Translations under genes and position numbers: made by a program
The notes under the pieces: generated by a model
What the model saw: only the letters and a program-made list of their open reading frames with translations
Database searches by the model: none
Told to the model about the DNA's origin: nothing
Shown: positions 19,343-29,656 of the stretch, in pieces
Layout of the letters: the number at the start of each line of letters is the position of its first letter
How positions within the stretch are numbered: the first letter of the stretch is position 1
Assembly: GCA_028287035.1 (NCBI GenBank)
Contig: JAQBQL010000003.1
Span: forward strand, 1-46,933
Direction: 5' to 3'
Length of the DNA: 46,933 nt
Source of the DNA: Labilithrix sp.
GTDB taxonomy: Bacteria; Myxococcota; Polyangia; Polyangiales; Polyangiaceae

Positions 19343-19984
19343 TTGACGGTCAGCGACGGGACTCCGCCCCCGAACACGAAGAGCGCGCCGCCGCAGCCGG
19401 ACCCGCCGGCGTACGTCGAGCCGTACGTGTATGCGGCGACGGACTACGCCCCGCGGCAGGGTCGCGAGATCGAGCTGTGCAAGCAGGCCTCGCACTTCGA
19501 CTGGATGTACACGGGCTTCGCGGCCGCGGGCACCATCGCCAGCGAGTACGTGAACCTGCAGGTCCTGAAGTCGCAGGAGGAGCCGGGGGTGCGCCTCATC
19601 GGCCCGGGCGTCACGGGCTTCTTCTGGGGCATGTTCCTGAGCGGCGGCTACCTGTCGCTGCCGAAGTGCGACCCGAACTGGGCGTACGGCCCGCCGCCGG
19701 AGGGGAACGTCCGCGCCGACTGGCCTGTGGCGATCACCATCGCGATGGTGTCGATCGTGACGGCCCCGGCCATCGACTACATGTTCCTGGGCGCGGTTCC
19801 GGTGCACTGGACGACCCTGGAGCGGAGCAGCCGCGTGTTCATCGCGATGGGCACCGGGCTGACGGGTTCGCTGATCCCGTACCTGCTCCCGCCGCGGACG
19901 TGGGCGGCGCGCAAGGAGATCGAGCGCATCCGGGTGGGGGCGCTGCAGGGTGGGCCGTATGTGACGTACGGGTTCTCGTTCTAG
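19343..19984 (+). CDS. Small multi-pass membrane protein of unknown function
   Basis: 213 residues, not recognised. After a Pro-rich N-terminus (~1-28) there are about four hydrophobic stretches: ~54-72, ~86-104, ~129-150 and ~166-184. They carry Gly/aromatic residues (GFFWGMFLSGGYLSLP) and two conserved-looking cysteines (46 and 109). The start is uncertain: TTG at 19343 gives MTVSDGTPPP, and the next in-frame ATG would remove the N-terminus and begin in the first hydrophobic stretch. It ends 16 nt before the left edge of the nested-repeat block. Confidence 0.65.
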   Translation: MTVSDGTPPPNTKSAPPQPDPPAYVEPYVYAATDYAPRQGREIELCKQASHFDWMYTGFAAAGTIASEYVNLQVLKSQEEPGVRLIGPGVTGFFWGMFLSGGYLSLPKCDPNWAYGPPPEGNVRADWPVAITIAMVSIVTAPAIDYMFLGAVPVHWTTLERSSRVFIAMGTGLTGSLIPYLLPPRTWAARKEIERIRVGALQGGPYVTYGFSF

Positions 19985-20000
19985 GGGCGCGTTCCGGGGA

Positions 20001-20081
20001 GAGCGGCGCATCGGGGGGAGAGACCGCCATGACGCCAAGACGCCAAGACGCCATTTTGGGTTCGCGCGCGCTGCGCGCCGG
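20001..20081 (+). repeat. Outer inverted repeat, left
   Basis: Begins GAGCGGCGCATC, contains three copies of the octamer (GACGCCAA type, 20031-20052) and ends in the alternating GCGCGCGCTGCGCGCCGG. Its inverted partner is 22345-22432. Confidence 0.7.
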
Positions 20082-20124
20082 TGCGGCCGCCGGAGGGATC
20101 GCGTGCGCAGCGCATCGGACCCCG

Positions 20125-20141
20125 ACTGCCGTATCGGCAGT
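20125..20141 (+). repeat. Short palindrome P1 (perfect stem, TAT loop)
   Basis: ACTGCCGTATCGGCAGT, arms of 7 bp. It is in the most degraded repeat unit, followed by remnants (GGCCGTCTCG, AAGGCCGCAA) of the inner inverted repeat sequence. An identical palindrome recurs at 20271-20287. Confidence 0.8.
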
Positions 20142-20239
20142 GGAGCGGATGCCGGCCGGCCGTCTCGTTCAGGTGCTCGGAGCGGAGATCCAAGGCCGCA
20201 AGGGCGCGCGGTGTCCCGCCAGACGAAGGTTGCGGCGCT

Positions 20240-20390
20240 CTCGAGCGGCTCCCACCCACCACGTCCCCGAACTGCCGTATCGGCAGTGAAGCCGATCGCC
20301 AGCTCCCACCGAGCATGCCGCCCTTCGTGGCCACTTCCGATTAGGAAGTGGCGGCGCGTCGGCGGAAGCGCCCATCGGGGCATGCCGGCC
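20240..20390 (+). repeat. Direct repeat unit U1 with two hairpins
   Basis: Starts CTCGAGCGGCTCCCACC, holds palindrome ACTGCCGTATCGGCAGT (20271-20287) and hairpin CACTTCCGATTAGGAAGTG (20332-20350), and ends in GGCATGCCGGCC. It is repeated as U2 about 250 bp downstream. Confidence 0.78.
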
Positions 20391-20431
20391 CCGGCGCGCC
20401 GCTGTCCACGCTTTCCAAAGGCCGCAAAGCC
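20331..20431 (+). repeat. Short, internally deleted copy of the inner inverted repeat
   Basis: 101 bp that match both ends of the left inner repeat (20586-20832) in the same orientation but lack ~146 bp of the middle, i.e. nearly the whole large hairpin. The junction lies in GGCATGCCGGCCCCGGCGCG, with CCGGC-type microhomology. It looks like a non-autonomous derivative. Confidence 0.72.
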
Positions 20432-20472
20432 CAAATGCGCCCTTCCCAACCGCCGCGCAGCGGGAGGCGGTT

Positions 20473-20643
20473 CTCGAGCCGCTCCCACCTCGTCGTTCTG
20501 GAGGACGAGAAGCACCACGTCCGCGACTTCCGTATCGGAAGTGAAGCCGGCCGCCAGCGCCCACGAGCATGCCGCCACCCTGACCACTGCCGATTAGGAA
20601 GTGACGGTGCGCCGGCGGAAGCGTTCATCGAGGCATGCCGGCC
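20473..20643 (+). repeat. Direct repeat unit U2 with two hairpins
   Basis: Second copy of U1. Its first palindrome is ACTTCCGTATCGGAAGT (20526-20542): the G-to-T change in the left arm is matched by C-to-A in the right arm. The second hairpin (20586-20603, ACTGCCGATTAGGAAGTG) is imperfect and forms the outer tip of the left inner inverted repeat. Confidence 0.78.
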
Positions 20644-20832
20644 CGCCGTCTCGCCAAATCAAAAAAATCAGTCGTAGAGCCTGTGGAAAGGGTGGGCAGC
20701 GGAAGCAGCGACGGGGGGCAGAGGGGGCAACTGCCCGCGCGACTCCGGCAGTCTCGCGACACGGCAGCAGGGCAGTTGTCCCCGCTGTCCCCCGGCGCGC
20801 CGCTGTCCACGCTTTCCACAGGCCGCAAAGCC
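20586..20832 (+). repeat. Inner inverted repeat, left (contains a 145-bp hairpin)
   Basis: 247 bp whose reverse complement is at 22088-22336. Within it, 20679-20702 and 20800-20823 are complementary arms (GCCTGTGGAAAG... against ...CTTTCCACAGGC). Inner complementary stretches around GGGCAACTGCCC/GGGCAGTTGTCC extend the hairpin to 20679-20823. Outside the hairpin is an A-run (20661-20667) that would read as a T-run on the minus strand. Confidence 0.85.
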
Positions 20833-20846
20833 TGATGCGAATACTA

Positions 20847-20867
20847 AATATGCGGCAATCACATATT
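20847..20867 (+). promoter_or_regulatory. Candidate operator of the HNH gene
   Basis: Inverted repeat AATATG-N9-CATATT in an AT-rich 67-bp leader (20833-20899) that contrasts with the GC-rich surroundings. It abuts the putative -35 hexamer, so a bound repressor would block the promoter. Confidence 0.4.
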
Positions 20868-20893
20868 GAATTAGCAGCATCCGGAACTAGGCT
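20866..20893 (+). promoter_or_regulatory. Sigma70-type promoter of the HNH gene, leaderless
   Basis: -35 TTGAAT (20866-20871), 16-bp spacer, -10 TAGGCT (20888-20893), then 6 nt to the ATG at 20900. It is the only leaderless-type promoter in the window with a -35 that I can recognise. Confidence 0.55.
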
Positions 20894-20899
20894 ATCGAG

Positions 20900-22063
20900 A
20901 TGCAGCCTGACCTCGACGCCGGAGTCCTCACCGCCTACGCCGACGACCAGCTCCTCGCCGCGCTCCAGGCGCTGCGGTCGGCCAAGCGTCGCATCGACGC
21001 GCGGATGCTCAGGATGCTCGTCGAGGTCGAGGATCGCCGGCTCGAGCTGCGTTCGGCGTACAGCTCGATATACGATTTTTGCAGGCGCTTTCTCCTGATG
21101 AGCGAATCGGGGGCATTCCGCCGGTCGGTGGCAGTCAGGATGGTCCGGCGCCATCCGGAGCTGCTCGACCACCTTGCCGAAGGCCATCTCACGCTCTCGA
21201 GCATGGTGATGCTGGAGGGGCTCCTCACGGACGACAACGCCGCTTCGCTGGTCGCGTCGATATCCGGAAAGACCACGAGCGAGGCGAAGGCGATCCTCGT
21301 CGAGCAGGCGCCCCGTCCCGACATGCCCACGCGGCTGGAGCGCATCGTCGAGCAGGCGCCTCTGCTGGGGAACGCGCCCGTCGCGGAGCCGTCGCGGGCA
21401 CGCGTCGAGCCCCTCGGCGAGGCGCGCTACGCATTGCAGATGACCGTGAGCCAGCGGCTCCACGAGAAGCTCGAAAGGGCCCGTGACCTGCTGAGCCATC
21501 GGCAGCCCGATCGTGATCTCGGCGTCACGATGGAAGCGGCCGTCGATCTGCTGATCGCGAAGCTCGAAAAGGAGCGTCTCGGGGCGGCGGAGCGTCCGCG
21601 CACCAAGTCCGAAACTTCCGCAGCGAAGGCCCGGGTCTCACGGGCGGCCGTTCGCACCGTGTTCGGGCGCGACGGGCAGCGCTGCGGATTTCACGACGAG
21701 AATGGGCGCCGCTGCCCGTCCACGCACATGCTGGAGCTGGATCATCTTCAGGCGCGAGCGCTCGGCGGCAGCGACGATCCCGACAATCTCGCCGTGCGAT
21801 GTCGCGCACACAACCGATTGCATGCCGAGCAGGACTTCGGGCGCGCGCACGTCGAGGCGAAGATCGCCGAACGGCGCGCCAGCACGGCGCCGCTCCTCGA
21901 ACGGACGCGCGACACGCTGCGCGGCGCGCTCGTCGGGCTCGGCTTCAAGGCGAACGAGGCGTCGCGGGCCGTGACGTCCGTGACGTCCGTTTCGCAGATT
22001 GGCCACGAGCCGCCTCTGCCGGAGCTCCTGCGCGACGCGCTGCGGGTGCTCGCGCCCGCGTGA
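20900..22063 (+). CDS. HNH endonuclease with a C-terminal RuvA-domain-III-like segment
   Basis: 387 residues. The helical N-terminal region (~8-145, LTAYADDQLLAALQALRSA... YSSIYDFCRRFLLMSESGAFRR) is of the kind I recall from a multicopy HNH family in Polyangia genomes. The nuclease domain is at ~253-315: LELDHL (Asp281, His282), DNLAVRCRAHNRLHA (Asn296, His304, Asn305, His308), with cysteines 262, 272 and 301 as possible zinc ligands. Residues ~336-360 (TLRGALVGLGFKANEASRAV) resemble the three-helix RuvA C-terminal domain. It probably nicks or cuts DNA; the target is unknown. Some codons (ATA, TTT) are rare in the neighbouring genes. It sits between long inverted repeats. Confidence 0.85.
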   Translation: MQPDLDAGVLTAYADDQLLAALQALRSAKRRIDARMLRMLVEVEDRRLELRSAYSSIYDFCRRFLLMSESGAFRRSVAVRMVRRHPELLDHLAEGHLTLSSMVMLEGLLTDDNAASLVASISGKTTSEAKAILVEQAPRPDMPTRLERIVEQAPLLGNAPVAEPSRARVEPLGEARYALQMTVSQRLHEKLERARDLLSHRQPDRDLGVTMEAAVDLLIAKLEKERLGAAERPRTKSETSAAKARVSRAAVRTVFGRDGQRCGFHDENGRRCPSTHMLELDHLQARALGGSDDPDNLAVRCRAHNRLHAEQDFGRAHVEAKIAERRASTAPLLERTRDTLRGALVGLGFKANEASRAVTSVTSVSQIGHEPPLPELLRDALRVLAPA

Positions 22064-22087
22064 GCATGCGGCGTGGAATGCGCTCTG

Positions 22088-22336
22088 GGCTTTGCGGCCT
22101 GTGGAAAGCGTGGACAGCGGCGCGCCGGGGGACAGCGGGGACAACTGCCCTGCGAGCGTGCGGCGAGACTGCCGGAGTCACGCGGGCAGTTGCCCCCTCT
22201 GCCCCCCGTCGCTGCTTCCGCTGCCCACCCTTCCCACAGGCCCTACAACTGATTTTTTTGTGGATTGGCGAGACGGCAGGTCCGCATCCCTCGAGCGGCG
22301 CTGCCGCCGACGCGCCGCCACTTCCTAATCGGCAGT
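22088..22336 (-). repeat. Inner inverted repeat, right
   Basis: 249 bp, inverted partner of 20586-20832. Exact blocks of about 65 and 52 bp are interrupted by patches of changes in the outer third. Hairpin arms lie at the two ends of 22097-22241. Confidence 0.85.
22097..22259 (+). terminator. Large hairpin plus T-run downstream of the HNH gene
   Basis: The 145-bp imperfect hairpin (22097-22241) is followed by CTACAACTGA and seven T (22253-22259). The arrangement would terminate HNH transcription and protect the convergent uvrD. The left copy has the mirror-image T-run on the minus strand. Confidence 0.4.
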
Positions 22337-22344
22337 CGCCCCAC

Positions 22345-22429
22345 CCGGCGCGCGGAGCGCGCGCGAGCCCTCCCGCGTGGCGCCTTGGCGCCTTGGCGTC
22401 TTGGCGTTTTCTCCCCCGAGAAGCGCCCC

Positions 22430-22432
<3 letters not shown>
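22345..22432 (-). repeat. Outer inverted repeat, right
   Basis: Contains four copies of the octamer type CCTTGGCG/TCTTGGCG (22383-22407) and CTCCCCCGAGAAGCGCCCC up to the uvrD stop codon at 22430-22432. Its inverted partner is 20001-20081. Confidence 0.7.
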
Positions 22433-24763
<2,331 letters not shown>

Positions 24764-24830
24764 GGTCCCCGGCTTAGCCAAACCGAGCGCCCGCCGCCAT
24801 GGGGGCGTGCGCAAACCCCGGTGTTCCAGG

Positions 24831-24836
24831 TATAGT
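24831..24836 (+). promoter_or_regulatory. Possible -10 element of grpE-dnaK
   Basis: TATAGT, 10 nt before the grpE ATG, giving a leader of only ~3-4 nt. No CIRCE operator and no clear sigma32-type promoter is visible in the 83-bp divergent gap. Confidence 0.4.
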
Positions 24837-24846
24837 CCGTCTCCGG

Positions 24847-25431
24847 ATGTCCGAACCGAACGACAAGAGCTCCCTCCAGGAGAACCCCGCGCCCGACGGC
24901 GCCGACGAAGCTGTTCCGTCCTCCAGCACCGAGCGCACCGGCGACGATGCGACCGGTCAGGTCGCGCAGGCCCAGGCCGACGCGGCGCGGTTCAAGGAGC
25001 AGTGGATGCGTTCCGCCGCCGACTTCGACAACTTCCGCAAGCGCTCCCGCAAGGAGCTCGAGGACTCGCGCAAGGCGGGTCGCGAGGAGCTCCTCAAGGA
25101 TCTGCTCCCCGTCTTCGACAACCTCGAACGCGCCATGACGAGCGCCGAGCGCGCGACCGAGGTGAAGCCCGTCTCCGACGGCCTGAAGCTCGTGCTGCGG
25201 CAGTTCCTCGACACGCTCGGCCGCTCCGGGATCCAGAAGGTCCCGACCGTCGGGCATCCGTTCGACCCCTCGATGCACGAGGCCATCCAGCAGGTCGAGA
25301 GCGACGAGGCCGCGCCGGGCACCGTCATGGCCGAGGTGCAGCCCGGCTACCTCCAGGGCGAACGCCTCGTGCGGGCCGCCATGGTGGTGGTCGCGAAGCC
25401 GAGGAGCGAGTCGACCGAAGGCGGCAACTGA
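24847..25431 (+). CDS. grpE: GrpE nucleotide exchange factor
   Basis: 194 residues. The ATG at 24847 fits the family start (a longer frame from 24799 has no conserved residues). It releases ADP from DnaK. An acidic, low-complexity N-terminus (~1-40) is followed by the long dimerisation coiled coil (~38-90, with [16 protein letters not shown] and [12 protein letters not shown]) and the beta domain ([48 protein letters not shown]), where all the usual signature residues are present. dnaK follows after 39 nt, making a grpE-dnaK unit without dnaJ or hrcA. Confidence 0.95.
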   Translation: MSEPNDKSSLQENPAPDGADEAVPSSSTERTGDDATGQVAQAQADAARFKEQWMRSAADFDNFRKRSRKELEDSRKAGREELLKDLLPVFDNLERAMTSAERATEVKPVSDGLKLVLRQFLDTLGRSGIQKVPTVGHPFDPSMHEAIQQVESDEAAPGTVMAEVQPGYLQGERLVRAAMVVVAKPRSESTEGGN

Positions 25432-25470
25432 TGCTCGTTCCGAGCGTGCAGCAGGCAGGGGCCTCCTGAG

Positions 25471-27300
25471 ATGAGCAAGGTCATCGGCATCGACCTCGGC
25501 ACGACCAACTCGTGCGTCGCGATCATCGAGCAGAGCCCGACCGGGAAGATCGACGTCAAGATCATCCCGAACGCCGAAGGCGCGCGCACGACGCCGTCGA
25601 TCGTCGCGTTCACGGCGAGCGGCGAGCGGCTGGTCGGTCAGTCCGCCAAGCGGCAGGCGGTCACGAACGCGACGAACACGGTCTACGCCGTCAAGCGCCT
25701 CATCGGCCGCAAGTACAAGTCGCCCGAGGTGAAGCACCAGCTCGATCGGAGCCCGTTCCGCGTCATCGAGGCGCCCAACGGCGACGCGTGGGTCTCGGTG
25801 GCCGGCAAGGACATGTCGCCGCCCGAGGTGAGCGCGATGATCCTGATGCGCATGAAGGAGATCGCCGAGTCCTACCTCGGCGAGACCGTCACCGACGCGG
25901 TCATCACCGTCCCCGCGTACTTCGACGACGCGCAGCGCCAGGCCACCCGCGACGCCGGCAAGATCGCCGGCCTCGAGGTCCGCCGCATCATCAACGAGCC
26001 CACCGCCGCCGCCATCGCCTACGGCCTCGAGAAGAAGACCGCCGAGCGCATCGCGGTGTACGACCTCGGCGGCGGCACGTTCGATATCTCGATCCTCGAG
26101 ATCCAGGAGGGCGTCTTCTCGGTGAAGGCGACCAACGGCGACACGTACCTCGGCGGCGAGGACTTCGATCTCCGCATCGTCGACGCCATCGCCGACGGCT
26201 TCGAGCGCGAGAACCAGGTCGATCTCCGCAAGGACCGCATGGCCCTCCAGCGCCTCAAGGAGGCCGCCGAGAAGGCGAAGCACGAGCTGTCGTCGTCGCT
26301 CGAGACCGAGATCAACCTCCCCTTCATCGCCACCAACGCCAAGGGCGAGCCGCTCCACGTGCAGAAGGCGATGCGTCGCTCCGACCTCGAGCTCCTCTGC
26401 GCCGAGCTCATCGAGCGGAGCCTCGAGCCGTGCCGCGCGTGCCTGAAGGACGCGAAGCTCTCGCCGTCGGACATCCAGTCGGTCGTCCTCGTCGGCGGCA
26501 TGACGCGGATGCCCGCCGTGCAGAAGGCCGTGAAGGAGTTCTTCGGTCGCGACCCGAACAAGGGCGTCAACCCGGACGAGGTCGTCGCCGCCGGCGCCGC
26601 GCTCCAGGGCGCCGCGCTCGAGAGCGAGTCGACGGTGGAGATGCTCCTCCTCGACGTCACGCCGCTCTCGATGGGCGTCGAGACGGGCGGCGGCGTGTTC
26701 ACGGTGCTCATCCCGCGCAACACGACGATCCCGACCGAGCGAAGCGAGATCTTCACGACGTCGGTCGACAACCAGAACTTCGTGCCGATCCACATCCTGC
26801 AGGGCGAGCGCCCCATGGCCGCCGACAACGCGAGCCTCTCGCACTTCGAGCTGACGGGCATCCCGCCGGCGCCGCGCGGCGTGCCGAAGATCCAGGTGAC
26901 CTTCCGGATCGACGCGAACGGCGTCGTCAGCATCGACGCGAAGGACCTCGGGTCCGGTCGCTCGCAGCAGATGAACGTGACGCCGACGAGCGGCCTCACC
27001 AAGGATCAGATCGAGCGGATCATCGGCGAGGGCGAGCGGCACCAGGCCGCCGACGCGGTGCGAAAGGAGCTCGCCGAGCTCCGGAACCAGGCCGAGACGC
27101 TCCTCTACACGACCGAGGCCGCGCTCGAGGGCTACCAGGACCTCGTCGACGGCATCATGATCGAGAACGCGCGCGAGAGCTGCAAGCGCCTACGCGGCAT
27201 GCTCGAGACCGGCGGCGACCTCACGAACATTCGCTCGAGCTACCAGGAGCTCGAGACCCTCACGTTCAAGATCGCCGAGACGCTCTACGGCACGAGCTGA
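25471..27300 (+). CDS. dnaK: Hsp70 chaperone DnaK
   Basis: 609 residues. The nucleotide-binding domain (~1-370) has [13 protein letters not shown], the phosphate 2 strand [15 protein letters not shown] and [13 protein letters not shown]. The substrate-binding domain follows ([29 protein letters not shown]..., [27 protein letters not shown]). The helical lid ends in [10 protein letters not shown]. The ~30-residue flexible acidic tail present in E. coli-type DnaK is missing, so the protein is ~30 residues short of the usual 638. It may be the housekeeping DnaK or one of several paralogues, since myxobacteria have many. It ends 16 nt before a convergent lipoprotein gene. Confidence 0.95.
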   Translation: MSKVIGIDLGTTNSCVAIIEQSPTGKIDVKIIPNAEGARTTPSIVAFTASGERLVGQSAKRQAVTNATNTVYAVKRLIGRKYKSPEVKHQLDRSPFRVIEAPNGDAWVSVAGKDMSPPEVSAMILMRMKEIAESYLGETVTDAVITVPAYFDDAQRQATRDAGKIAGLEVRRIINEPTAAAIAYGLEKKTAERIAVYDLGGGTFDISILEIQEGVFSVKATNGDTYLGGEDFDLRIVDAIADGFERENQVDLRKDRMALQRLKEAAEKAKHELSSSLETEINLPFIATNAKGEPLHVQKAMRRSDLELLCAELIERSLEPCRACLKDAKLSPSDIQSVVLVGGMTRMPAVQKAVKEFFGRDPNKGVNPDEVVAAGAALQGAALESESTVEMLLLDVTPLSMGVETGGGVFTVLIPRNTTIPTERSEIFTTSVDNQNFVPIHILQGERPMAADNASLSHFELTGIPPAPRGVPKIQVTFRIDANGVVSIDAKDLGSGRSQQMNVTPTSGLTKDQIERIIGEGERHQAADAVRKELAELRNQAETLLYTTEAALEGYQDLVDGIMIENARESCKRLRGMLETGGDLTNIRSSYQELETLTFKIAETLYGTS

Positions 27301-27316
27301 GCGAACGAGCTGAGCG

Positions 27317-27952
27317 TCACAGCTTCTGGGCGCCCGCTGCGGCCGGCGCCACGGGCGGTGCTGCCGAGGACGCCGGCGCCTCGCCCAGCCGATCCAGGTA
27401 CGCGTCGTCCGCCTTCAGGATGATGCCGGTGCCGAGCTGGTGGTGCGCGACCACGAGGTTGCCGCCGGCGGCGATCGCGAGGGTGCGCAGCTCGCTGGCC
27501 CACTCCTCGCGCGTGAGATCCTTCGTCCAGCACGGGTAGCTCACGGGAACGACGAGCGCCCACAGGCCGAGGGTCACCCACGAGAGGGGCGCCTGCCAGT
27601 AGCAGTACACCTTGCGCCCGGTCGACTTGTAGTCGGGGAAGCTCCACGGCCCGCCGACGGGGCCCTGCAGATCGTAGTGACCGAGGATGGTCAGCGGGTA
27701 GCCGGGGCGGACGGAGACGACGTTGCCGTCGATCGCCACACCCTCCGGCAACGTGTCGAGCAGCACACGGACCTCCGCCGGCCGCGCGGGCGGGACCTCC
27801 TGGAGCTCGCGGTACCGGTGGCTCACCGCCTCGTCCGCGCGCGGGTCGTACTCGCCCATCCTGCGGAACGTGGCCGCCGAGTACGTCGGAGCACAACCGT
27901 TGAGGACGAGGAGCGCACCGGCGGCGAGAGCGAGAGAGGCGGCGGAGGGCAT
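27317..27952 (-). CDS. Lipoprotein of unknown function
   Basis: 211 residues from ATG at 27952, followed by a signal peptide with lipobox VLNGC (Cys20); the open frame further upstream is antisense to the PilZ gene. After Cys20 there is a region with repeated tyrosines and short beta-like stretches (~60-110), a hydrophobic segment around 125-145 (PLSWVTLGLWALVVPVSYPC) that could touch a membrane, and an Ala/Pro-rich tail (~190-211). No known family recognised. It converges on dnaK and diverges from the PilZ gene (126 bp between). Confidence 0.75.
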   Translation of the reverse strand: MPSAASLALAAGALLVLNGCAPTYSAATFRRMGEYDPRADEAVSHRYRELQEVPPARPAEVRVLLDTLPEGVAIDGNVVSVRPGYPLTILGHYDLQGPVGGPWSFPDYKSTGRKVYCYWQAPLSWVTLGLWALVVPVSYPCWTKDLTREEWASELRTLAIAAGGNLVVAHHQLGTGIILKADDAYLDRLGEAPASSAAPPVAPAAAGAQKL

Positions 27953-28066
27953 CTGCCCAGATGAGCCCACGCGCCGGCCGGAGTCGCAAGGATTCGCGAC
28001 CGTCGCGCGCGCTGGCGGGAAGCCGCAGCATGAGGCGCGCTCCTTTCCTCCGCGCCGCCACCTGCG

Positions 28067-28072
28067 TACGCT
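28067..28072 (+). promoter_or_regulatory. -10-like element, leaderless start of the PilZ gene
   Basis: TACGCT, then 6 nt, then GTG at 28079. It is the same hexamer and spacing as in front of the methyltransferase gene at 9904. Confidence 0.5.
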
Positions 28073-28078
28073 CGACCG

Positions 28079-28792
28079 GTGAGCGACGAGAAGCGGCGTG
28101 AGCTCCGGTACCCCGCGCGCATCGTCGTGCGTGTGGTGCGCCGGGGCGAGACGGTGGAGCTGATGACGAACGACGTCAGCTTCCACGGCGCGTTCCTGCG
28201 CACCGACGCGCCCCCTGCCCTCCGGCAGCTCGTGCAGCTCGCGTTCACGATGCCGAGCGGTGAGCAGGTCTCGGCGCATGCGATGGTGGTGCACCTGGTG
28301 GGCGCGGGCGGCGGCGAAGCGTCGGTGCCAGGCGTCGGCGTGCAGTTCTGGGGACCCGTCGCGCAGTCGAAGGCCTGGGAGCACTACGTCTACGACCTGA
28401 AGGTGAAGCACCGCGCCGGCATCTCGGCCTCGCAGGCGAGCGATCGCGTCCGGCGCGCCTCGGAGCGATTCAAGCTGCAGCTCGAGGTCATCGTCGACGG
28501 CCGGCGGCTCAGCACGCGCGACGTCTCGGAGAACGGGATGGCGATCCGCTCCGAATCGGCGATGCCGGTCGGCGTGCGCGCGCACCTCCAGGTGCACTCC
28601 AACGGGCAGCCCTCGATCGCGCTCGATGTCATCGTGCGGCGCCGCATCGAGGAGCCCGGGTTCAAGGGGCTCGGCGTCGAGTTCGTGGACCTGAAGCCCG
28701 ACGTGCGGGCCGCGCTGCTGTCGATCCTCCGCCCCGCCGCCACCGAGGACGACGCGATCTTCATCGACATGGACGACCCGGGGCTCCACTGA
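28079..28792 (+). CDS. Protein with two PilZ domains (c-di-GMP receptor type)
   Basis: 237 residues. Both halves show the PilZ pattern: RRELR with DVSFHGAFL (first, ~6-110), and RASER with DVSENGMAI (second, ~120-215). These give the RxxxR arginines and the D/NxSxxG motif that bind c-di-GMP, so both domains may bind it. There is no output domain, so it probably acts by protein contact; in myxobacteria such proteins affect motility and exopolysaccharide (family knowledge). GTG start with leaderless-type promoter. The VanY-type gene converges after 22 nt. Confidence 0.86.
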   Translation: MSDEKRRELRYPARIVVRVVRRGETVELMTNDVSFHGAFLRTDAPPALRQLVQLAFTMPSGEQVSAHAMVVHLVGAGGGEASVPGVGVQFWGPVAQSKAWEHYVYDLKVKHRAGISASQASDRVRRASERFKLQLEVIVDGRRLSTRDVSENGMAIRSESAMPVGVRAHLQVHSNGQPSIALDVIVRRRIEEPGFKGLGVEFVDLKPDVRAALLSILRPAATEDDAIFIDMDDPGLH

Positions 28793-28814
28793 GCGGCCCT
28801 CGAGGCGCGCGAGC

Positions 28815-29507
28815 TCACCACTTCTCGTAGTGCCAGTTCTCGGAGGGGACGGTGCGCCGGAACCCGTACGCGCCGGCGTGCGCCGACAGCCATGCGTTCA
28901 CGCCGCGCGCCTTCGCGTTCAGATCCAGGGCGTGACCGCTCTGGTGGTTCGAGTAGCCGGGCGGCGCCGCGAGGTTGCCGCGGCCGCTCTTGTAGAGCGC
29001 ATAGAGCTCGCGCTGCTTGGCCATCGTGCGGAAGCCGCTGACCACCTGGAGGCGAACGCCTGCCTTGGCGGCGGCGGCGCGCATCTTTTGGTACCCGGCC
29101 GCGGTCCCCTGCTCGACCGCCTTGCCGTCGATCGTGGTCGTGCAGATGCTCATCTGCTTTCCGTCGCTGTACCCGGTCTGCCGCGCGCACGTGGTGAGCG
29201 GGTTCAGCGTCGCGGTCTGCACGTCGTCGCCGGAGCCGGTCACGTCGTCACCGAGGTCGCTCACGTCGCCCTCCTGCGAGAGCGCCGCCTCCTCGTCGGG
29301 CGTGAAGAAGTCCTCCTCCTCCCCGCTCCACGCGGCGCCCTCCGCCTTCTCCGACTCGGTCATGGCGTCGGAGGACGAAGCAGCCTCGTCCTCCGCGCTG
29401 CCGTCGCCGGCGCTCGAGCAGCCCGCCGCAGCGAGCGCGAGGAGGAGCGGGACGAACGCGAGCCGCAGCGCGCGCCCGGAAGAGGATCGGCGTTCGGGGT
29501 TCTTCAT
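28815..29507 (-). CDS. VanY/M15B-type D,D-carboxypeptidase lipoprotein
   Basis: 230 residues from ATG at 29507 (GGAG with 6-nt spacing). Signal peptide with lipobox AAAGC (Cys30), then a strongly acidic Ser/Glu/Asp linker (~38-96), then a zinc peptidase domain. Zinc-site motifs: SNHQSGHALDLN (His188, Asp195) and ENWHYE (Glu223, His226). VVSGFRTMAKQRELY is the usual substrate-side helix. M15B enzymes cut the terminal D-Ala or a related bond in peptidoglycan peptides. The gene ends at the third residue after WHYE, so the protein has no C-terminal extension. Confidence 0.86.
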   Translation of the reverse strand: MKNPERRSSSGRALRLAFVPLLLALAAAGCSSAGDGSAEDEAASSSDAMTESEKAEGAAWSGEEEDFFTPDEEAALSQEGDVSDLGDDVTGSGDDVQTATLNPLTTCARQTGYSDGKQMSICTTTIDGKAVEQGTAAGYQKMRAAAAKAGVRLQVVSGFRTMAKQRELYALYKSGRGNLAAPPGYSNHQSGHALDLNAKARGVNAWLSAHAGAYGFRRTVPSENWHYEKW

Positions 29508-29656
29508 GCCCCGCTCCGAGCACACTCCCTGCCACACCGCGCCCTGCGACGATCACCCTTGTTTCGAGGCGGATTCCGCGTCCGCGAACACATCGATCAC
29601 GGGATCGCGCGGAGCCGGTGCGGGGCCGCGAGCGACCCAGATCATGGTGTAAAACT

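Noticed and set aside
20586..22336. Retron or other reverse-transcriptase element because of the hairpins
   Set aside because: The only protein in the block is an HNH nuclease; no reverse transcriptase motif (YxDD) is present.
24764..24846. CIRCE/HrcA operator upstream of grpE
   Set aside because: No TTAGCACTC-N9-GAGTGCTAA-like dyad is found in the divergent gap.
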